A model generated the notes under the pieces. The model made no database searches. It was not told where the DNA came from and was given only the letters and a program-made list of their open reading frames with translations. This document shows positions 19,944 to 28,976 of a stretch of DNA of 64,000 nt, one piece after another; the first letter of the stretch is position 1, and each line of letters starts with the position of its first letter. The position numbers and the translations under genes are program-made. The stretch is from Xenophilus sp003671765 (lineage in GTDB: Bacteria; Pseudomonadota; Gammaproteobacteria; Burkholderiales; Burkholderiaceae_C), in the NCBI GenBank assembly GCA_051414805.1, contig CP166702.1:1674001-1738000 (forward strand), given 5' to 3'.

Positions 19944-21260
19944 ATGAATCGCCGGCAGCTCTGGAGGGACCTTTCGCACTTTCCGTGGCGCAACACGGCG
20001 GCGGTGCTGGGGGAGCGCTTCCGGGAGGACCGCCTGGGCCTGACGGCCAGCAGCCTGACTTTCACCACCACCATCGCGATGGTGCCCTTCTTCACGGTGG
20101 CGCTGGCGCTGTTCACGGTGTTCCCGATGTTCCAGGCGATGCAGGGACGCCTGCAGCGCTGGCTGGTCGAGAGCCTGATCCCCGAGAACATCGCGCGCCA
20201 GGTGCTGGGCTACCTCACGCAGTTCGCCAGCAAGGCGAGCGGGCTGGGCATCGCGGGCCTGGGTGTGCTGCTGGTCACGGCGATCGCGCTCATCCTCACC
20301 ATCGACAAGACGCTCAACAACATCTGGCGCGTGCCCAACCCGCGTCCCTTCGCGCAGCGCGTGCTGATCTACTGGGCCGCCATCACGCTGGGGCCGCTGG
20401 TGCTGGCGGCCAGCCTCTCGACCACCGCCTACGTGTTCTCCGCCTCGCGCGGCGTGGTGCACGACAACGACCTGCTCAAGTTCCTGTTCGACACCTTCGA
20501 GTTCATGCTGCTGGCCGCGGGCATCGGCGCGCTCTACCACTACGTGCCCAACACGCACGTGAAGTGGTCGCATGCATGGACGGGCGGCTTCTTCGTCGCC
20601 GCCGCCATCGAGGTCGCCAAGCGGGTGCTGGGCTGGTACCTGGGCCAGGTGCCCACCTATTCGGTGATGTACGGCGCCTTTGCCACCGTGCCCATCCTGC
20701 TGGTGTGGATCTATGTGGCCTGGGTCATCGTGCTGCTGGGCGCTGTGATCGCCGCCTACCTGCCCAGCCTGCTCACGGGCGTGGCGCGCCGCGGCGGCAC
20801 GGCGGGCTGGCCGATGCAGCTCGCGGTGGAGGTGCTGCAGCACCTGGACCGCGCGCGGGCGCAGCCGTACAAGGGGGTGGGTGCGCGCGAGCTGGTGGTG
20901 CGCATGCGCGTCGACGCGCTGCAGCTCGCCGCGGTGCTCGACACGCTGGTGGCGCTCGACTGGGTGGGCGAGATCGCCGAGGTCGACGACAGCGACGACC
21001 CGCGCTACGTGCTGCTGGCGGACCCGGACCACACGCCGCTCGAGGCGCTGGCCGTGGCCCTCATGGTGCCGCGCGCGCCCGCGCTCGAGAATCTGTGGGA
21101 AAAAGGCCCGCTGGCCTCGCTGCGCCTGCGGGACGTGCTATCGAATCAGGAGCAAACCGGAGCGCCGCCGGCCCCCGCGGATGCGAACGCCGGCCTTCAG
21201 AGCTTGATGCGGCCCAGCCAGATGTCGCGGTACATCGCCCAGTCGCCCATGAAGCTGTAG
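19944..21260 (+). CDS. YihY/BrkB-family inner-membrane protein
   Basis: The 438-residue protein has about six membrane helices in the first 280 residues, with family motifs LTFTTTIAMVPFFTVALALF, TIDKTLNNIWRV and YGAFATVPILLVWIYVAW, and a soluble C-terminal half that could be a winged-helix-like domain. The family was once called tRNA-processing RNase BN, an assignment that did not hold; the real role is unclear. The last 35-40 codons run through a short palindromic repeat and overlap the 3' end of the convergent DUF962 gene by 64 bp, so the native end may once have been shorter. Confidence 0.85.
   Translation: MNRRQLWRDLSHFPWRNTAAVLGERFREDRLGLTASSLTFTTTIAMVPFFTVALALFTVFPMFQAMQGRLQRWLVESLIPENIARQVLGYLTQFASKASGLGIAGLGVLLVTAIALILTIDKTLNNIWRVPNPRPFAQRVLIYWAAITLGPLVLAASLSTTAYVFSASRGVVHDNDLLKFLFDTFEFMLLAAGIGALYHYVPNTHVKWSHAWTGGFFVAAAIEVAKRVLGWYLGQVPTYSVMYGAFATVPILLVWIYVAWVIVLLGAVIAAYLPSLLTGVARRGGTAGWPMQLAVEVLQHLDRARAQPYKGVGARELVVRMRVDALQLAAVLDTLVALDWVGEIAEVDDSDDPRYVLLADPDHTPLEALAVALMVPRAPALENLWEKGPLASLRLRDVLSNQEQTGAPPAPADANAGLQSLMRPSQMSRYIAQSPMKL
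21137..21198 (+). repeat. Possible short double-hairpin repeat at the yihY 3' end
   Basis: Begins GCTATCGAATCAGGAGC, matching the first hairpin of the short repeats seen at 26993, 54055 and 62287, and continues into GC-rich inverted sequence. It is a diverged member and is translated as the C-terminal tail of the YihY-like protein. Confidence 0.4.
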
Positions 21261-21538
21261 AGCGGGCGCTTGAACGAGGCCGGCTTGTTCTTCTCGAAGC
21301 CGAAGTGCCCGATCCAGGCGAAGGCGTAGCCGGCCACCAGGCCCGCCAGCAGCCACCACGGGTTGCCGGTGAGCACCAGCAGCGCCAGGCAGACCAGGCC
21401 GAGGCTTGACCCCACGAAATGCAGCCGCCGGCAGGTGCGGTCGGCATGCTCGCTCAGGTAGAAGGGGTAGAACTCGGCGAAGCTCCTGAACTGCCGTGGA
21501 TCGACGGCGGCGGGCGCGGTGGTCGTGGTGCTGGTCAT
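21197..21538 (-). CDS. DUF962 (Mpo1-like) membrane protein
   Basis: The 113-residue protein has the two histidine motifs of the Mpo1/YGL010w family, LHFVGS and WIGHFGFEKNKPASF, around hydrophobic segments. Eukaryotic Mpo1 is an iron-dependent dioxygenase of 2-hydroxy fatty-acid breakdown; bacterial homologues may act similarly on lipid-derived substrates, which is inference here. A clear AGGAG ribosome site precedes the ATG. The 3' end overlaps the yihY gene. Confidence 0.88.
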   Translation of the reverse strand: MTSTTTTAPAAVDPRQFRSFAEFYPFYLSEHADRTCRRLHFVGSSLGLVCLALLVLTGNPWWLLAGLVAGYAFAWIGHFGFEKNKPASFKRPLYSFMGDWAMYRDIWLGRIKL

Positions 21539-21674
21539 CGCGGTCTCCTGTGCGTCTCGGGGTGCCGGCGCAGAAATGGGCAGGCGCGCTGCCCGCCGGC
21601 GGGTGCTTGCCCATAATAGCGACGGGCTTTGGTCCCAGCCACCTCCATCACCCGAACCTTCAGGTCCCAGCGCC

Positions 21675-22076
21675 GTGTCGCAGCCTTCTTCGAACGCCAT
21701 CCTTGCGACGCCGTCCGCGGCCGCAGCGCCGTGGGTCGTGTGCCTGTGTGCCGAATGGTGCGGCACCTGCCGCGAGTACCGGCCGCTGTTCGAGGACATC
21801 GCGCGCGCCCATCCGGGCCTGCGCTTCGCCTGGGTCGACATCGAGGACCACGCCGACATCGCCGACGACTTCGACGTCGAGACCTTCCCGACGGTGCTGG
21901 TCGCCAGCGGTGCCGGGACGCATTTCCTCGGTCCGCTGCTGCCGCATGCCGAGACCTTGCGCCGCATGCTCGGCGCGCTGCCGGCCGCCCAGCCGGCCGA
22001 TGCGGCCGTGGCCACGCTGATCGCCGCGCTGGAGCGCGCCCCCGCCGGCGCCTTCGACGTCGCGGCCGGCGACTGA
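21675..22076 (+). CDS. Thioredoxin-family protein with CGTC active site
   Basis: Translation from a GTG gives 133 residues with a thioredoxin fold and redox motif WCGTC (Cys29 and Cys32), followed by WVDIEDHADIADDFDVETFP, whose final FP is the cis-proline region. No signal peptide is visible, so a cytoplasmic disulfide reductase or scavenger role is likely. It is divergent from the DUF962 gene and converges on the hydrolase gene with 2 bp between. Confidence 0.85.
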   Translation: MSQPSSNAILATPSAAAAPWVVCLCAEWCGTCREYRPLFEDIARAHPGLRFAWVDIEDHADIADDFDVETFPTVLVASGAGTHFLGPLLPHAETLRRMLGALPAAQPADAAVATLIAALERAPAGAFDVAAGD

Positions 22077-22078
22077 CT

Positions 22079-22906
22079 TCAGCCCGCGGGCGCCTGCAGG
22101 AAGTCGCGCAGCGCGAAGAGCATCTCGTTCGGCGTTTCGGTCATCTGGTGGTGGCCCACCGGCAGCGAGGCGATCTGCACGGTCTTGCCCGTCGCGCGGG
22201 CCTTCTCGACCAGGCCTTGGGCAGCGCGCGGCTGCGTCATCTGGTCCTGCGCGCCGAGCACGAAGAGCACCGGGCAGGTGACCTGCGCGATCGCCTGCTC
22301 GCCGTTGGCATAGCGGTCGCAGGCCAGGAAGCCGCGGTGGAACACGTTCACTTTCGGGTTGCTGCGCAGCACGCGCCGCCCCAGCGCCATGCTGGCGCCG
22401 TACACCCAGGTGCCCGGCCCCAGAGCCGAGGGCGGCGCGGCCAGCGTCGAGCGCGAGAACACGTTGACCATGCGCAGCGCGGCTTCCGGGTCGTTCTGCG
22501 ATGCGTCGAGCAGCGCCTGCGACACCTTCATCGGAAAGGCCGTGCCCACCAGCACCAGGTGCGTGATGCGCTCGCGCAGCCGGCTCGCGGCTTCCAGCGC
22601 AATGAGCGATCCCCAGCTGTGGCCGACCAGCGCGGCACGCTGCACGCCCGCGGCGTCGAGCAGCGCGCCGATGAAGTCGGCCGCCTCTTCGACCGATGCG
22701 GGCGCTTCGCCGCCGCTGCGGCAGTGGCCGGGCAGGTCGACCGCCAGCACGTTGAAGCCGTGGTTGGCGAGGTAGCGGCTCTGCAGGATCCACACGCTGT
22801 GGTCGTTGAGCACACCGTGGATGAAGACGACCGTGGGCCGGGCCGCATCGAAGGGCTTGCCGCCGGTGTAGCAGTAGGTGGGATGGCCGTGGACGGTGAG
22901 GATCAT
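22079..22906 (-). CDS. Alpha/beta hydrolase
   Basis: The 275-residue hydrolase fold shows FIHGVLNDHSVW (oxyanion loop), the nucleophile elbow GHSWGS, a catalytic acid region VLGAQDQM and the terminal His in LPVGHHQM. No signal peptide is present. The ATG overlaps the stop of metY (TGATG), so the two genes are co-translated. The substrate is unknown, perhaps an ester or thioester linked to sulfur amino-acid metabolism. Confidence 0.88.
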   Translation of the reverse strand: MILTVHGHPTYCYTGGKPFDAARPTVVFIHGVLNDHSVWILQSRYLANHGFNVLAVDLPGHCRSGGEAPASVEEAADFIGALLDAAGVQRAALVGHSWGSLIALEAASRLRERITHLVLVGTAFPMKVSQALLDASQNDPEAALRMVNVFSRSTLAAPPSALGPGTWVYGASMALGRRVLRSNPKVNVFHRGFLACDRYANGEQAIAQVTCPVLFVLGAQDQMTQPRAAQGLVEKARATGKTVQIASLPVGHHQMTETPNEMLFALRDFLQAPAG

Positions 22907-24216
22907 CACGCCCCCGCTTTCTCTGCCGCCTTGAGCGCGCGCTTGAGGTCGTCGATCAGGTCGTCGGGATCTTCCAGCCCGATCGACAGGCGGATGGTCC
23001 CCTGGCCGATGCCGGCGCCGGCCAGGGCCTCGTCGCTCATGCGGAAATGCGTGGTGCTCGCGGGATGGATCACCAGGCTGCGGCAATCGCCCACGTTCGC
23101 GAGGTGGCTGAAGAGCTTGAGCGCTTCGATGAAGGTCTTGCCCTGCGTGCGGTTGCCCTTGATGTCGAAGCTGAACACCGAGCCCGCGCCCTTGGCGCCG
23201 TGCCTGAGCAGGCTGTTCGCGAGCGCATGGCTCGGATGCGATTCGAGCAGCGGATGCCCCACGCGCGAGACGAAGGGGTGCGCGGCGAGGAACTGCACCA
23301 CCTTCTCGGTGTTGGCGATGTGCCGTTCCATGCGCAGCGGCAGCGTCTCGATGCCCTGCAGGATCAGCCAGGCCGTGTGCGGGCTCATGGCGGCGCCGAA
23401 GTCGCGCAGCCCTTCGCGCCGCGCGCGCAGCAGGAAGGCGCCCACGGTGGACTCCTCGCTGAAGACCATGTTGTGGAAGCCGTCGTAGGCCTGCGTCAGC
23501 TCGGCGAATTTGCCCGACGCTTCCCAGTCGAAGCTGCCGCCGTCGACCACCACGCCGCCGATCACGGTGCCGTGGCCCGACAGGAACTTGGTGGCCGAGT
23601 GGTAGACCAGGTCGGCCCCATGCTCGAAGGGCTTGATGAGGTAGGGCGAGGTCAGCGTCGAGTCGACCAGCAGCGGCACCCCGGCCTCGTGCGCGATGGC
23701 GCTCACGGTGGGGATGTCGAGCACGTCCAGGCCCGGGTTGCCCACCGTCTCGCCGAAGAACAGCTTGGTCTCGGGCCGCACGGCCGCGCGCCAGCCGTCG
23801 ATGTCGCCGGGCTTGACGAAGGTGGTCTCGATGCCGAAGCGGCGCATCGTGTAGTGCAAAAGGTTCTGCGAGCCGCCGTACAGCGCCGTGCTGGCGACGA
23901 TGTGCGAGCCCGCGCCCATCAGCGTCGCGACCGCCAGGTGCAGCGCCGCCTGGCCGCTGGCGGTGGCGATGGCGCCGATGCCGCCCTCGAGAGCGGCCAT
24001 GCGCTGTTCGAACACGGCGTTCGTCGGGTTGCTGATCCGGCTGTAGACGTGACCCGCACGTTCCAGGTTGAACAGCGCCGCCGCGTGGTCGCTCGATTCG
24101 AAGACGAAGGAGGTCGTCAGGTGGATGGGCACCGCGCGTGCGCCGGTGGCCGGGTCGGGCGCGGCACCGGCGTGCAGCGCCAGGGTGTCGAAGCCGGGGT
24201 CGGAATAGCCGCTCAT
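22906..24216 (-). CDS. metY: O-acetylhomoserine aminocarboxypropyltransferase (sulfhydrylase)
   Basis: A PLP enzyme of the Cys/Met metabolism family that joins O-acetylhomoserine with sulfide to make homocysteine. The 436-residue length and the extra loops match MetY rather than shorter MetB/MetZ enzymes. The PLP lysine is Lys210 in YHSATKFLSGHGTVIGG; other motifs are YSRISNPTNAVFEQRMAALE and FFGETVGNPGLDVLDI. A methionine gamma-lyase relative is the main alternative. It is followed directly by a hydrolase gene and is divergent from the CBS-domain gene. Confidence 0.9.
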   Translation of the reverse strand: MSGYSDPGFDTLALHAGAAPDPATGARAVPIHLTTSFVFESSDHAAALFNLERAGHVYSRISNPTNAVFEQRMAALEGGIGAIATASGQAALHLAVATLMGAGSHIVASTALYGGSQNLLHYTMRRFGIETTFVKPGDIDGWRAAVRPETKLFFGETVGNPGLDVLDIPTVSAIAHEAGVPLLVDSTLTSPYLIKPFEHGADLVYHSATKFLSGHGTVIGGVVVDGGSFDWEASGKFAELTQAYDGFHNMVFSEESTVGAFLLRARREGLRDFGAAMSPHTAWLILQGIETLPLRMERHIANTEKVVQFLAAHPFVSRVGHPLLESHPSHALANSLLRHGAKGAGSVFSFDIKGNRTQGKTFIEALKLFSHLANVGDCRSLVIHPASTTHFRMSDEALAGAGIGQGTIRLSIGLEDPDDLIDDLKRALKAAEKAGA

Positions 24217-24329
24217 GGTTCAGTGGGTTCGGAGTGGATGGAAGGGAGCCGCGCGCGATTCGGGGAGGTCACTGCTGTCTCCTTGGTAACGCCCGGTCAC
24301 GTTGCGGCGTGCGCATTGCGGGCAGGGCC

Positions 24330-24360
24330 TTGTCAATCGCCGGCGATTGTGGGCTATATT
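24330..24360 (+). promoter_or_regulatory. Candidate promoter with a 16-bp perfect palindrome in the metY-CBS intergenic region
   Basis: CAATCGCCGGCGATTG (24334-24349) is a perfect palindrome lying between a TTGTCA -35-like box (24330-24335) and a TATATT -10-like box (24355-24360) for the CBS gene. The 19-bp spacer is long, so an activator or repressor is probable. The regulator is not known. Confidence 0.45.
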
Positions 24361-24420
24361 CAAATCGCCCCGCTTCCACGGGCCCCGAAGCGCCATCCTG
24401 AGAGTACGAGGAGCATCCCG

Positions 24421-24873
24421 ATGAAAGTCAGCGACATCCTGCGCGTGAAAGGCAACACCCTGTACACGATCACGCCCGACCAGCCGCTGGCCGAGGCCGT
24501 GGCCGTGATGGCCGACAAGGACATCGGCTCGCTGGTCGTGATGGACCAGGGCGAACTGGTGGGCATGCTCACCTTCCGGGAAGTGATCCTCGCCATCCAG
24601 GCCAACGGCGGCAGCGTCGGCAACTCGGTGGTGCGCAAGGCGATCGACACGCATCCCGTCACCTGCACCATGGACACCGACCTCGACGACGTGCGTCGCC
24701 TGATGCTCGAGCGCCATGCGCGCTACATGCCGGTGATGGACAAGCGCATGCTCATGGGCGTGATCAGCTTCTACGACGTGGCCAAGGCCGTCGTCGACAG
24801 CCAGAATTTCGAGAACAAGATGCTCAAGGCCTATATCCGCGACTGGCCCGCCGAGGAAGAGCCGGGGCGCTGA
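24421..24873 (+). CDS. CBS-domain pair protein
   Basis: The 150 residues form two CBS motifs (about 8-60 and 75-128), recognisable by DKDIGSLVVMDQGELVGMLT and RHARYMPVMDKRMLMGVISF. Such stand-alone CBS pairs usually bind adenine nucleotides or SAM and regulate partner enzymes; no partner is identifiable here, although the divergent metY makes a link to methionine metabolism conceivable. A GAGGAG ribosome site lies before the ATG and a bidirectional terminator follows. Confidence 0.88.
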   Translation: MKVSDILRVKGNTLYTITPDQPLAEAVAVMADKDIGSLVVMDQGELVGMLTFREVILAIQANGGSVGNSVVRKAIDTHPVTCTMDTDLDDVRRLMLERHARYMPVMDKRMLMGVISFYDVAKAVVDSQNFENKMLKAYIRDWPAEEEPGR

Positions 24874-24902
24874 GCCGGCGGCCGAGCTGATCGATCCCCA
24901 AC

Positions 24903-24932
24903 AAAAAAAGCGCAGCCCCGGCTGCGCTTTTT
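24903..24932. terminator. Bidirectional terminator between CBS gene and phaZ
   Basis: GCGCAGC / GCTGCGC (24910-24916 and 24921-24927) with a 4-base loop, preceded by an A tract and followed by a T tract, so it can stop transcription from both convergent genes. Confidence 0.9.
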
Positions 24933-24952
24933 CGTTGGTCGCGCGTGTTCGT

Positions 24953-26179
24953 TCAGTGCAGCTCAGCGGCCGCGTGGATCGTCTCGCGCACGCGCGGGTA
25001 GATCTGCGCGTTCCACTTGCTCCCGCTGAAGACGCCGTAGTGGCCCACGCCGGCCTGCAGGTGGTGCGCCTTGAGGTAGGGGCGGATGCTCCCGCACAGG
25101 TCCTGCGCGGCCACGGTCTGGCCGACCGAGCAGATGTCGTCGCGCTCGCCCTCGACAGTGAGCAGCGCGGTGCGGCGGATCGCGGCGGGGTTCACGGTGC
25201 GGCCGGCCACGGTGAGCTCGCCGCGGGGCAGGTCGTAGGTCTGGAACACGCGCTCCACCGTCTCCAGGTAGAACTCGGCCGGCAGGTCGTTCACCGCCAG
25301 GTACTCGTCGTAGAAGGTCTTGATCGTCGCGGCCTGCTCGACCTCGCCTTCGACCAGGTGCTGGTAGAGCTTGCGGAACTGCTCCTTGTGCCGTTCCATG
25401 TTCATGCTCATGAAGGCCGTGAGCTGCAGGAAGCCCGGGTACACCCGCCGCATGAAGCCTGCGTGCGGCCAGGGCACGCGGCTGATGAGGTTGCGCTCGA
25501 ACCAGCCGATGGGCCGGTCGGTGGCCAGTCGGTTGACCTGGGTGGGGTTGATGCGGCAATCGACCGGGCCGGCCATCAGCGTCAGGCTGCGCGGCGCGGC
25601 GGGGTCGTCGTCCTCGGCCATCAGCGCGGTGGCCGCCAGTGCCGCCACGCAGGGCTGGCACACCGCCACCATGTGCACGCCGGGCCCGATGGCGCGCAAA
25701 AACTCGATCACCTGCAGGGTGTACTCGTCCAGCCCGAAGCGGCCGCTGCCCAGCGGCACGTCGCGCGCGTTGTGCCAGTCGGTGATGTAGACGTCGTGGT
25801 CGCGCAGCAGCGTGCGCACCGTCTCGCGCAGCAGCGTCGCGAAGTGGCCCGACAGCGGGGCGGCCAGCAGCACGGGCGGGTGCGGTGCCGTGCCGGCCGG
25901 CAGCGCCTTGCGGAAATGCAGCAGCGTGCCGAAGGGTGCCACCAGCGCGGCCTCCTCGGTCACCGCCACCGGCTGGCCGTCGACCAGCACCTCGGTGATC
26001 CCGTAGTCGGGCCGCGCGTGCGTCAGGCGCATGCGCGAGAACACCTCCAGCGCCGAGGCCGTGCGACGCCGCGCACTTCGGTCGTCGCCGGGCGACCAGA
26101 GCGCCGCGCCGGCGAACTGCGACATCAGCCGCCATGGCGACAGGAAGTCGGCCTGGGTTTGGTACGCCTGGTACAGCAT
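24953..26179 (-). CDS. phaZ: Intracellular polyhydroxyalkanoate depolymerase
   Basis: Degrades stored polyhydroxybutyrate. The 408-residue protein starts MLYQAYQTQADFLSPWR, the usual opening of intracellular PhaZ, and has the lipase-box-like catalytic Cys segment MVAVCQPCVAALAATALM, in which Cys replaces Ser. The C-terminal VGHYGVFSGSKW supplies the histidine. No signal peptide is seen, consistent with granule-bound location. It is transcribed divergently from the GST gene. Confidence 0.92.
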   Translation of the reverse strand: MLYQAYQTQADFLSPWRLMSQFAGAALWSPGDDRSARRRTASALEVFSRMRLTHARPDYGITEVLVDGQPVAVTEEAALVAPFGTLLHFRKALPAGTAPHPPVLLAAPLSGHFATLLRETVRTLLRDHDVYITDWHNARDVPLGSGRFGLDEYTLQVIEFLRAIGPGVHMVAVCQPCVAALAATALMAEDDDPAAPRSLTLMAGPVDCRINPTQVNRLATDRPIGWFERNLISRVPWPHAGFMRRVYPGFLQLTAFMSMNMERHKEQFRKLYQHLVEGEVEQAATIKTFYDEYLAVNDLPAEFYLETVERVFQTYDLPRGELTVAGRTVNPAAIRRTALLTVEGERDDICSVGQTVAAQDLCGSIRPYLKAHHLQAGVGHYGVFSGSKWNAQIYPRVRETIHAAAELH

Positions 26180-26333
26180 GGCCGGGTGGCAGGCAAGTTG
26201 CGGGCCAAGTCGCTGCACGCCGGTGCAAGCGGCGGTCGCACCGTTCTGGCACAGGCTTTGCACGCGGTGTGCTGCCGCCGCGGCGCGCACGCGCGCCATC
26301 CCCCTGTTGGACCCCGGAGCGAGGAGCATTCCC

Positions 26334-26990
26334 ATGGCCAAGGCCGTTCTCACCATCAGCAGCAAGAACTACGGTGCCTGGGCCCTGCGCGGCTGGCTGA
26401 TGTGCAAGTTCGCGGGGCTGGACTTCACGGAAATGGTCATCCCGCCCGACGACCCGGCCATGAAGGCCGAGATGCTGCTGCTGTCGTCGTCGATGCTGGT
26501 GCCGGCGCTGGAGCACGAGGGCATCGAGGTCTGGGACACGCTGGCCATCGGCGAATACCTGAACGAGATCAAGCCCAAGGCCGGCCTGCTGCCCGCCGAC
26601 CGCAAGGCGCGCGCGCACTGCCGCGCCGTCTGCGGCGAGATGCACTCGGGCTTCGCGTCGATGCGCGGCGCACTGCCGATGAACATCAAGGCGCGTTTCA
26701 AGGGCTTCAAGGTGTGGTCGCGCGCGCAGGCCGACATCGACCGCGTCGTCGCCATCTGGCGCGAGTGCCTGGGCACCTACGGCGGGCCCTTCCTCTTCGG
26801 CAAGCAGCCGGGCCTGGCCGATGCGATGTACGCGCCGGTCGTCACCCGCTTCCTGAGCTACGACGTGGCGCTCGATTCGCTGTGCGCCGCGTACTGCAAG
26901 CGGGTCATGGAACTGCCCGCGATGCAGGAGTGGGTGCAGGCCGCCCTGAAGGAGCCCGACGAGATCGACGAACTCGACGCCGAGTTCTGA
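26334..26990 (+). CDS. Glutathione S-transferase family protein
   Basis: The 218-residue two-domain GST has an N-terminal thioredoxin-like half with SSKNYGAWALRGWLM (the Ser/Asn positions replacing the usual catalytic site region) and the cis-Pro/Glu-Ser-like contact VPALEHEGIEVWDTLAIGEY. The helical C-terminal half includes FLFGKQPGLADAMYAPVVTR. It resembles the maleylacetoacetate isomerase/YfcF-like branch, but the substrate cannot be assigned. A GAGGAG site precedes the ATG and a repeat-derived hairpin with T tract follows the stop. Confidence 0.85.
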   Translation: MAKAVLTISSKNYGAWALRGWLMCKFAGLDFTEMVIPPDDPAMKAEMLLLSSSMLVPALEHEGIEVWDTLAIGEYLNEIKPKAGLLPADRKARAHCRAVCGEMHSGFASMRGALPMNIKARFKGFKVWSRAQADIDRVVAIWRECLGTYGGPFLFGKQPGLADAMYAPVVTRFLSYDVALDSLCAAYCKRVMELPAMQEWVQAALKEPDEIDELDAEF

Positions 26991-26992
26991 TT

Positions 26993-27050
26993 GCTATCGA
27001 AAAGATAGCTGCCCGCGCAGTTGCAGCGGGCGCCGCGGGCTGATTTTTTT
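26993..27050 (+). repeat. Short double-hairpin repeat acting as terminator after the GST gene
   Basis: GCTATC / GATAGC (26993-26998 and 27004-27009) is followed by a second hairpin GCCCGC / GCGGGC (27011-27016 and 27026-27031) and by GGCTGATTTTTTT. It begins 3 bp after the stop codon, and the final stem plus T run could end transcription. Same family as the copies at 28886, 36084, 44905, 54055, 59046 and 62287. Confidence 0.7.
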
Positions 27051-27227
27051 CAGGCCCACGATCGTGCAGGCGGGGTCCGTCCCGCCGTGCCGCCGGCCCA
27101 CGGCCGCGCCGGCGCGCGCAGCGCCTGGCCGCTTTACCGGCCGTTAACGGTTGCTACTACATGCCGCTACGATTCGCGGCTCTACTCGCACCACTTCTGT
27201 GCTTGCCGCCAGGCGCCGCGCCGTCCC

Positions 27228-28868
27228 ATGGACCATCCCGATCCCGTCACCCCACCCCCCCACGCACCGAATGCGCCGCCGATGCGGCCCCCGTCCCGCC
27301 GCCGCCGCTGGATCGGTGCGCTGGTCGCGGTGCTGGTGCTCGGCGCGCTGGTCGGCGGCAGCTACTACCTGATCAAGCGGCCGGCGGCCGATGCCCGCGG
27401 TGGCTTCGCCGGCGGCCCGCGCGGTCCCGGCGGCCCGGGGGGGCCAGGCGGGCCGGGCGGCCCCGGCGGCGGTGCCGGCCTCGTCACCGTCGGCCATGCG
27501 GCCGTCACCCAGGCCGAGCTGCCGATCACCATCGACGCACTCGGCACCGTGACGCCGCTGGCCACCATCACGCTCAAGCCCCAGGTCGGCGGCGTGCTGA
27601 CCGAGGTGCTCTTCACCGAGGGGCAGACGGTGAAGAAGGGCCAGCTGCTCGCCCGCATCGACCCGCGCCCCTACGAACAGGCGCTGGAGCAGGCCCGCGG
27701 CACCCGCATGCGCGACGAGGCGCAGCTCGAGGCGGCGCGCGTCACCTTGGGCCGCTACCGCACGCTGCTCGGCCAGGACTCGATCGCCCGCCAGGACGTG
27801 GACACGCAGGCCGCGCTGGTCAAGCAGCTCGAGGGCACGGTCGTCAGCGACAAGGCCTCCGAGGCGGCCGCCCGGGTGAACCTCGAGTTCACCCGCATCA
27901 CCGCGCCGGTCACGGGCCGCATCGGCCTGCGCGCCGTCGACCCGGGCAACACCGTGGCGGCTGGTTCGACCACGGGAATCGCCGTGATCACGCAGATGAA
28001 TCCCATCGACGTGCAGTTCGCCGTGCCGCAGGACCGCGTGCCCGAGATCCAGGCCGAGGCCGCGGCCGGGCGCAAGCTGGCCGTGGTCGCGCTGGACCGC
28101 ACCCGCAGCGACCGGCTCGACAGCGGCAGCTTCTCGACCCTGGACAACGTGGTCGACACCACCACCGGCACCGTCAAGGCCAAGGCCCGCTTCGACAACG
28201 TCGAGGCCAAGCTCTTCCCCAGCCAGTTCGTCAACGTGCGGCTCACGCTGCGCACCATCAGCGCGCTGGTGGTGCCGGTGACGGCCGTGCGCACCGGCCC
28301 CAACGGGCCCTACGTCTACGTGATCGGCGAGGACCGCATGGTGTCGATGCGCAACGTCAAGCGCGGCGAATCGACCGTCGACGTGACCGCCATCACCGAG
28401 GGCCTGAAGGCCGGCGAGCTGGTCGTGACCGAAGGCGGCGACCGCCTGAGCGAAGGCTCGCGCGTGCAGCTGCAGGGCGAGCGCCCTGCGGCCGGCCCGC
28501 GCCAGGGCAACGGCCAGGGCCGCCGGCGTGGCCAGCAGGGGGCGGGCGGCCCGGGGCCCGGTGGCCCGGGCGCCGCGCCCGCGCCGCAGGGCACGGCGTC
28601 GGCGCCCGTGGTGGGCGCGCCCGGCCCGGCGCCGGTGGGCGAGGGCACGGCCGCCACCACCGCGCCGTCGGGTGCGCATGTGGCGCCGGGCGCGGCCGGC
28701 CTGCCGACAGCCGAGCAGCGCCAGCGCATGTTGGAGTCCGTCAAGGACGACCCGGAGCAGCTCGCGCGGCGCAAGCAGTTCCTGGAGCAGCTCGACAAGG
28801 GCGACCCGGCCGCCATCGAACGCTGGCAGCGCATGCAGCAGCGCCGGCGCGACGGCGCGGGCGGCTGA
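27228..28868 (+). CDS. RND efflux periplasmic adaptor (MdtA-like)
   Basis: Membrane-fusion subunit that links the pumps to the outer-membrane channel. The 546-residue protein has a Pro-rich cytoplasmic start, one anchoring helix (about 28-46), then a Gly/Pro run (about 63-84) before the barrel-sandwich domain (ITLKPQVGGVLTEVLFTEGQ), an alpha-hairpin, LEFTRITAPVTGRIGLRAVD and the beta-barrel/MPD region. After about residue 420 a Gly/Ala/Pro-rich tail of some 100 residues extends beyond the usual MdtA length and ends in a charged helix. First gene of the adaptor-pump-pump-channel group. Confidence 0.92.
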   Translation: MDHPDPVTPPPHAPNAPPMRPPSRRRRWIGALVAVLVLGALVGGSYYLIKRPAADARGGFAGGPRGPGGPGGPGGPGGPGGGAGLVTVGHAAVTQAELPITIDALGTVTPLATITLKPQVGGVLTEVLFTEGQTVKKGQLLARIDPRPYEQALEQARGTRMRDEAQLEAARVTLGRYRTLLGQDSIARQDVDTQAALVKQLEGTVVSDKASEAAARVNLEFTRITAPVTGRIGLRAVDPGNTVAAGSTTGIAVITQMNPIDVQFAVPQDRVPEIQAEAAAGRKLAVVALDRTRSDRLDSGSFSTLDNVVDTTTGTVKAKARFDNVEAKLFPSQFVNVRLTLRTISALVVPVTAVRTGPNGPYVYVIGEDRMVSMRNVKRGESTVDVTAITEGLKAGELVVTEGGDRLSEGSRVQLQGERPAAGPRQGNGQGRRRGQQGAGGPGPGGPGAAPAPQGTASAPVVGAPGPAPVGEGTAATTAPSGAHVAPGAAGLPTAEQRQRMLESVKDDPEQLARRKQFLEQLDKGDPAAIERWQRMQQRRRDGAGG

Positions 28869-28885
28869 TCGCACCATGGCGTTCT

Positions 28886-28940
28886 GCTACGAAATCGATA
28901 GCCGCTTGCGCCCGGTGCGCGGGCGCTGCGGGCCGATTCG
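28886..28940 (+). repeat. Short double-hairpin repeat between adaptor and first pump gene
   Basis: GCTA / TAGC hairpin (28886-28902) followed by GCGCCCG / CGGGCGC (28908-28914 and 28920-28926) and the family tail GGGCCGATT. It occupies most of the 108-bp gap between the adaptor and the first pump gene. Confidence 0.65.
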
Positions 28941-28976
28941 GCTCGACGCCCTGCACCGCGCGGATGGCCACGCACG

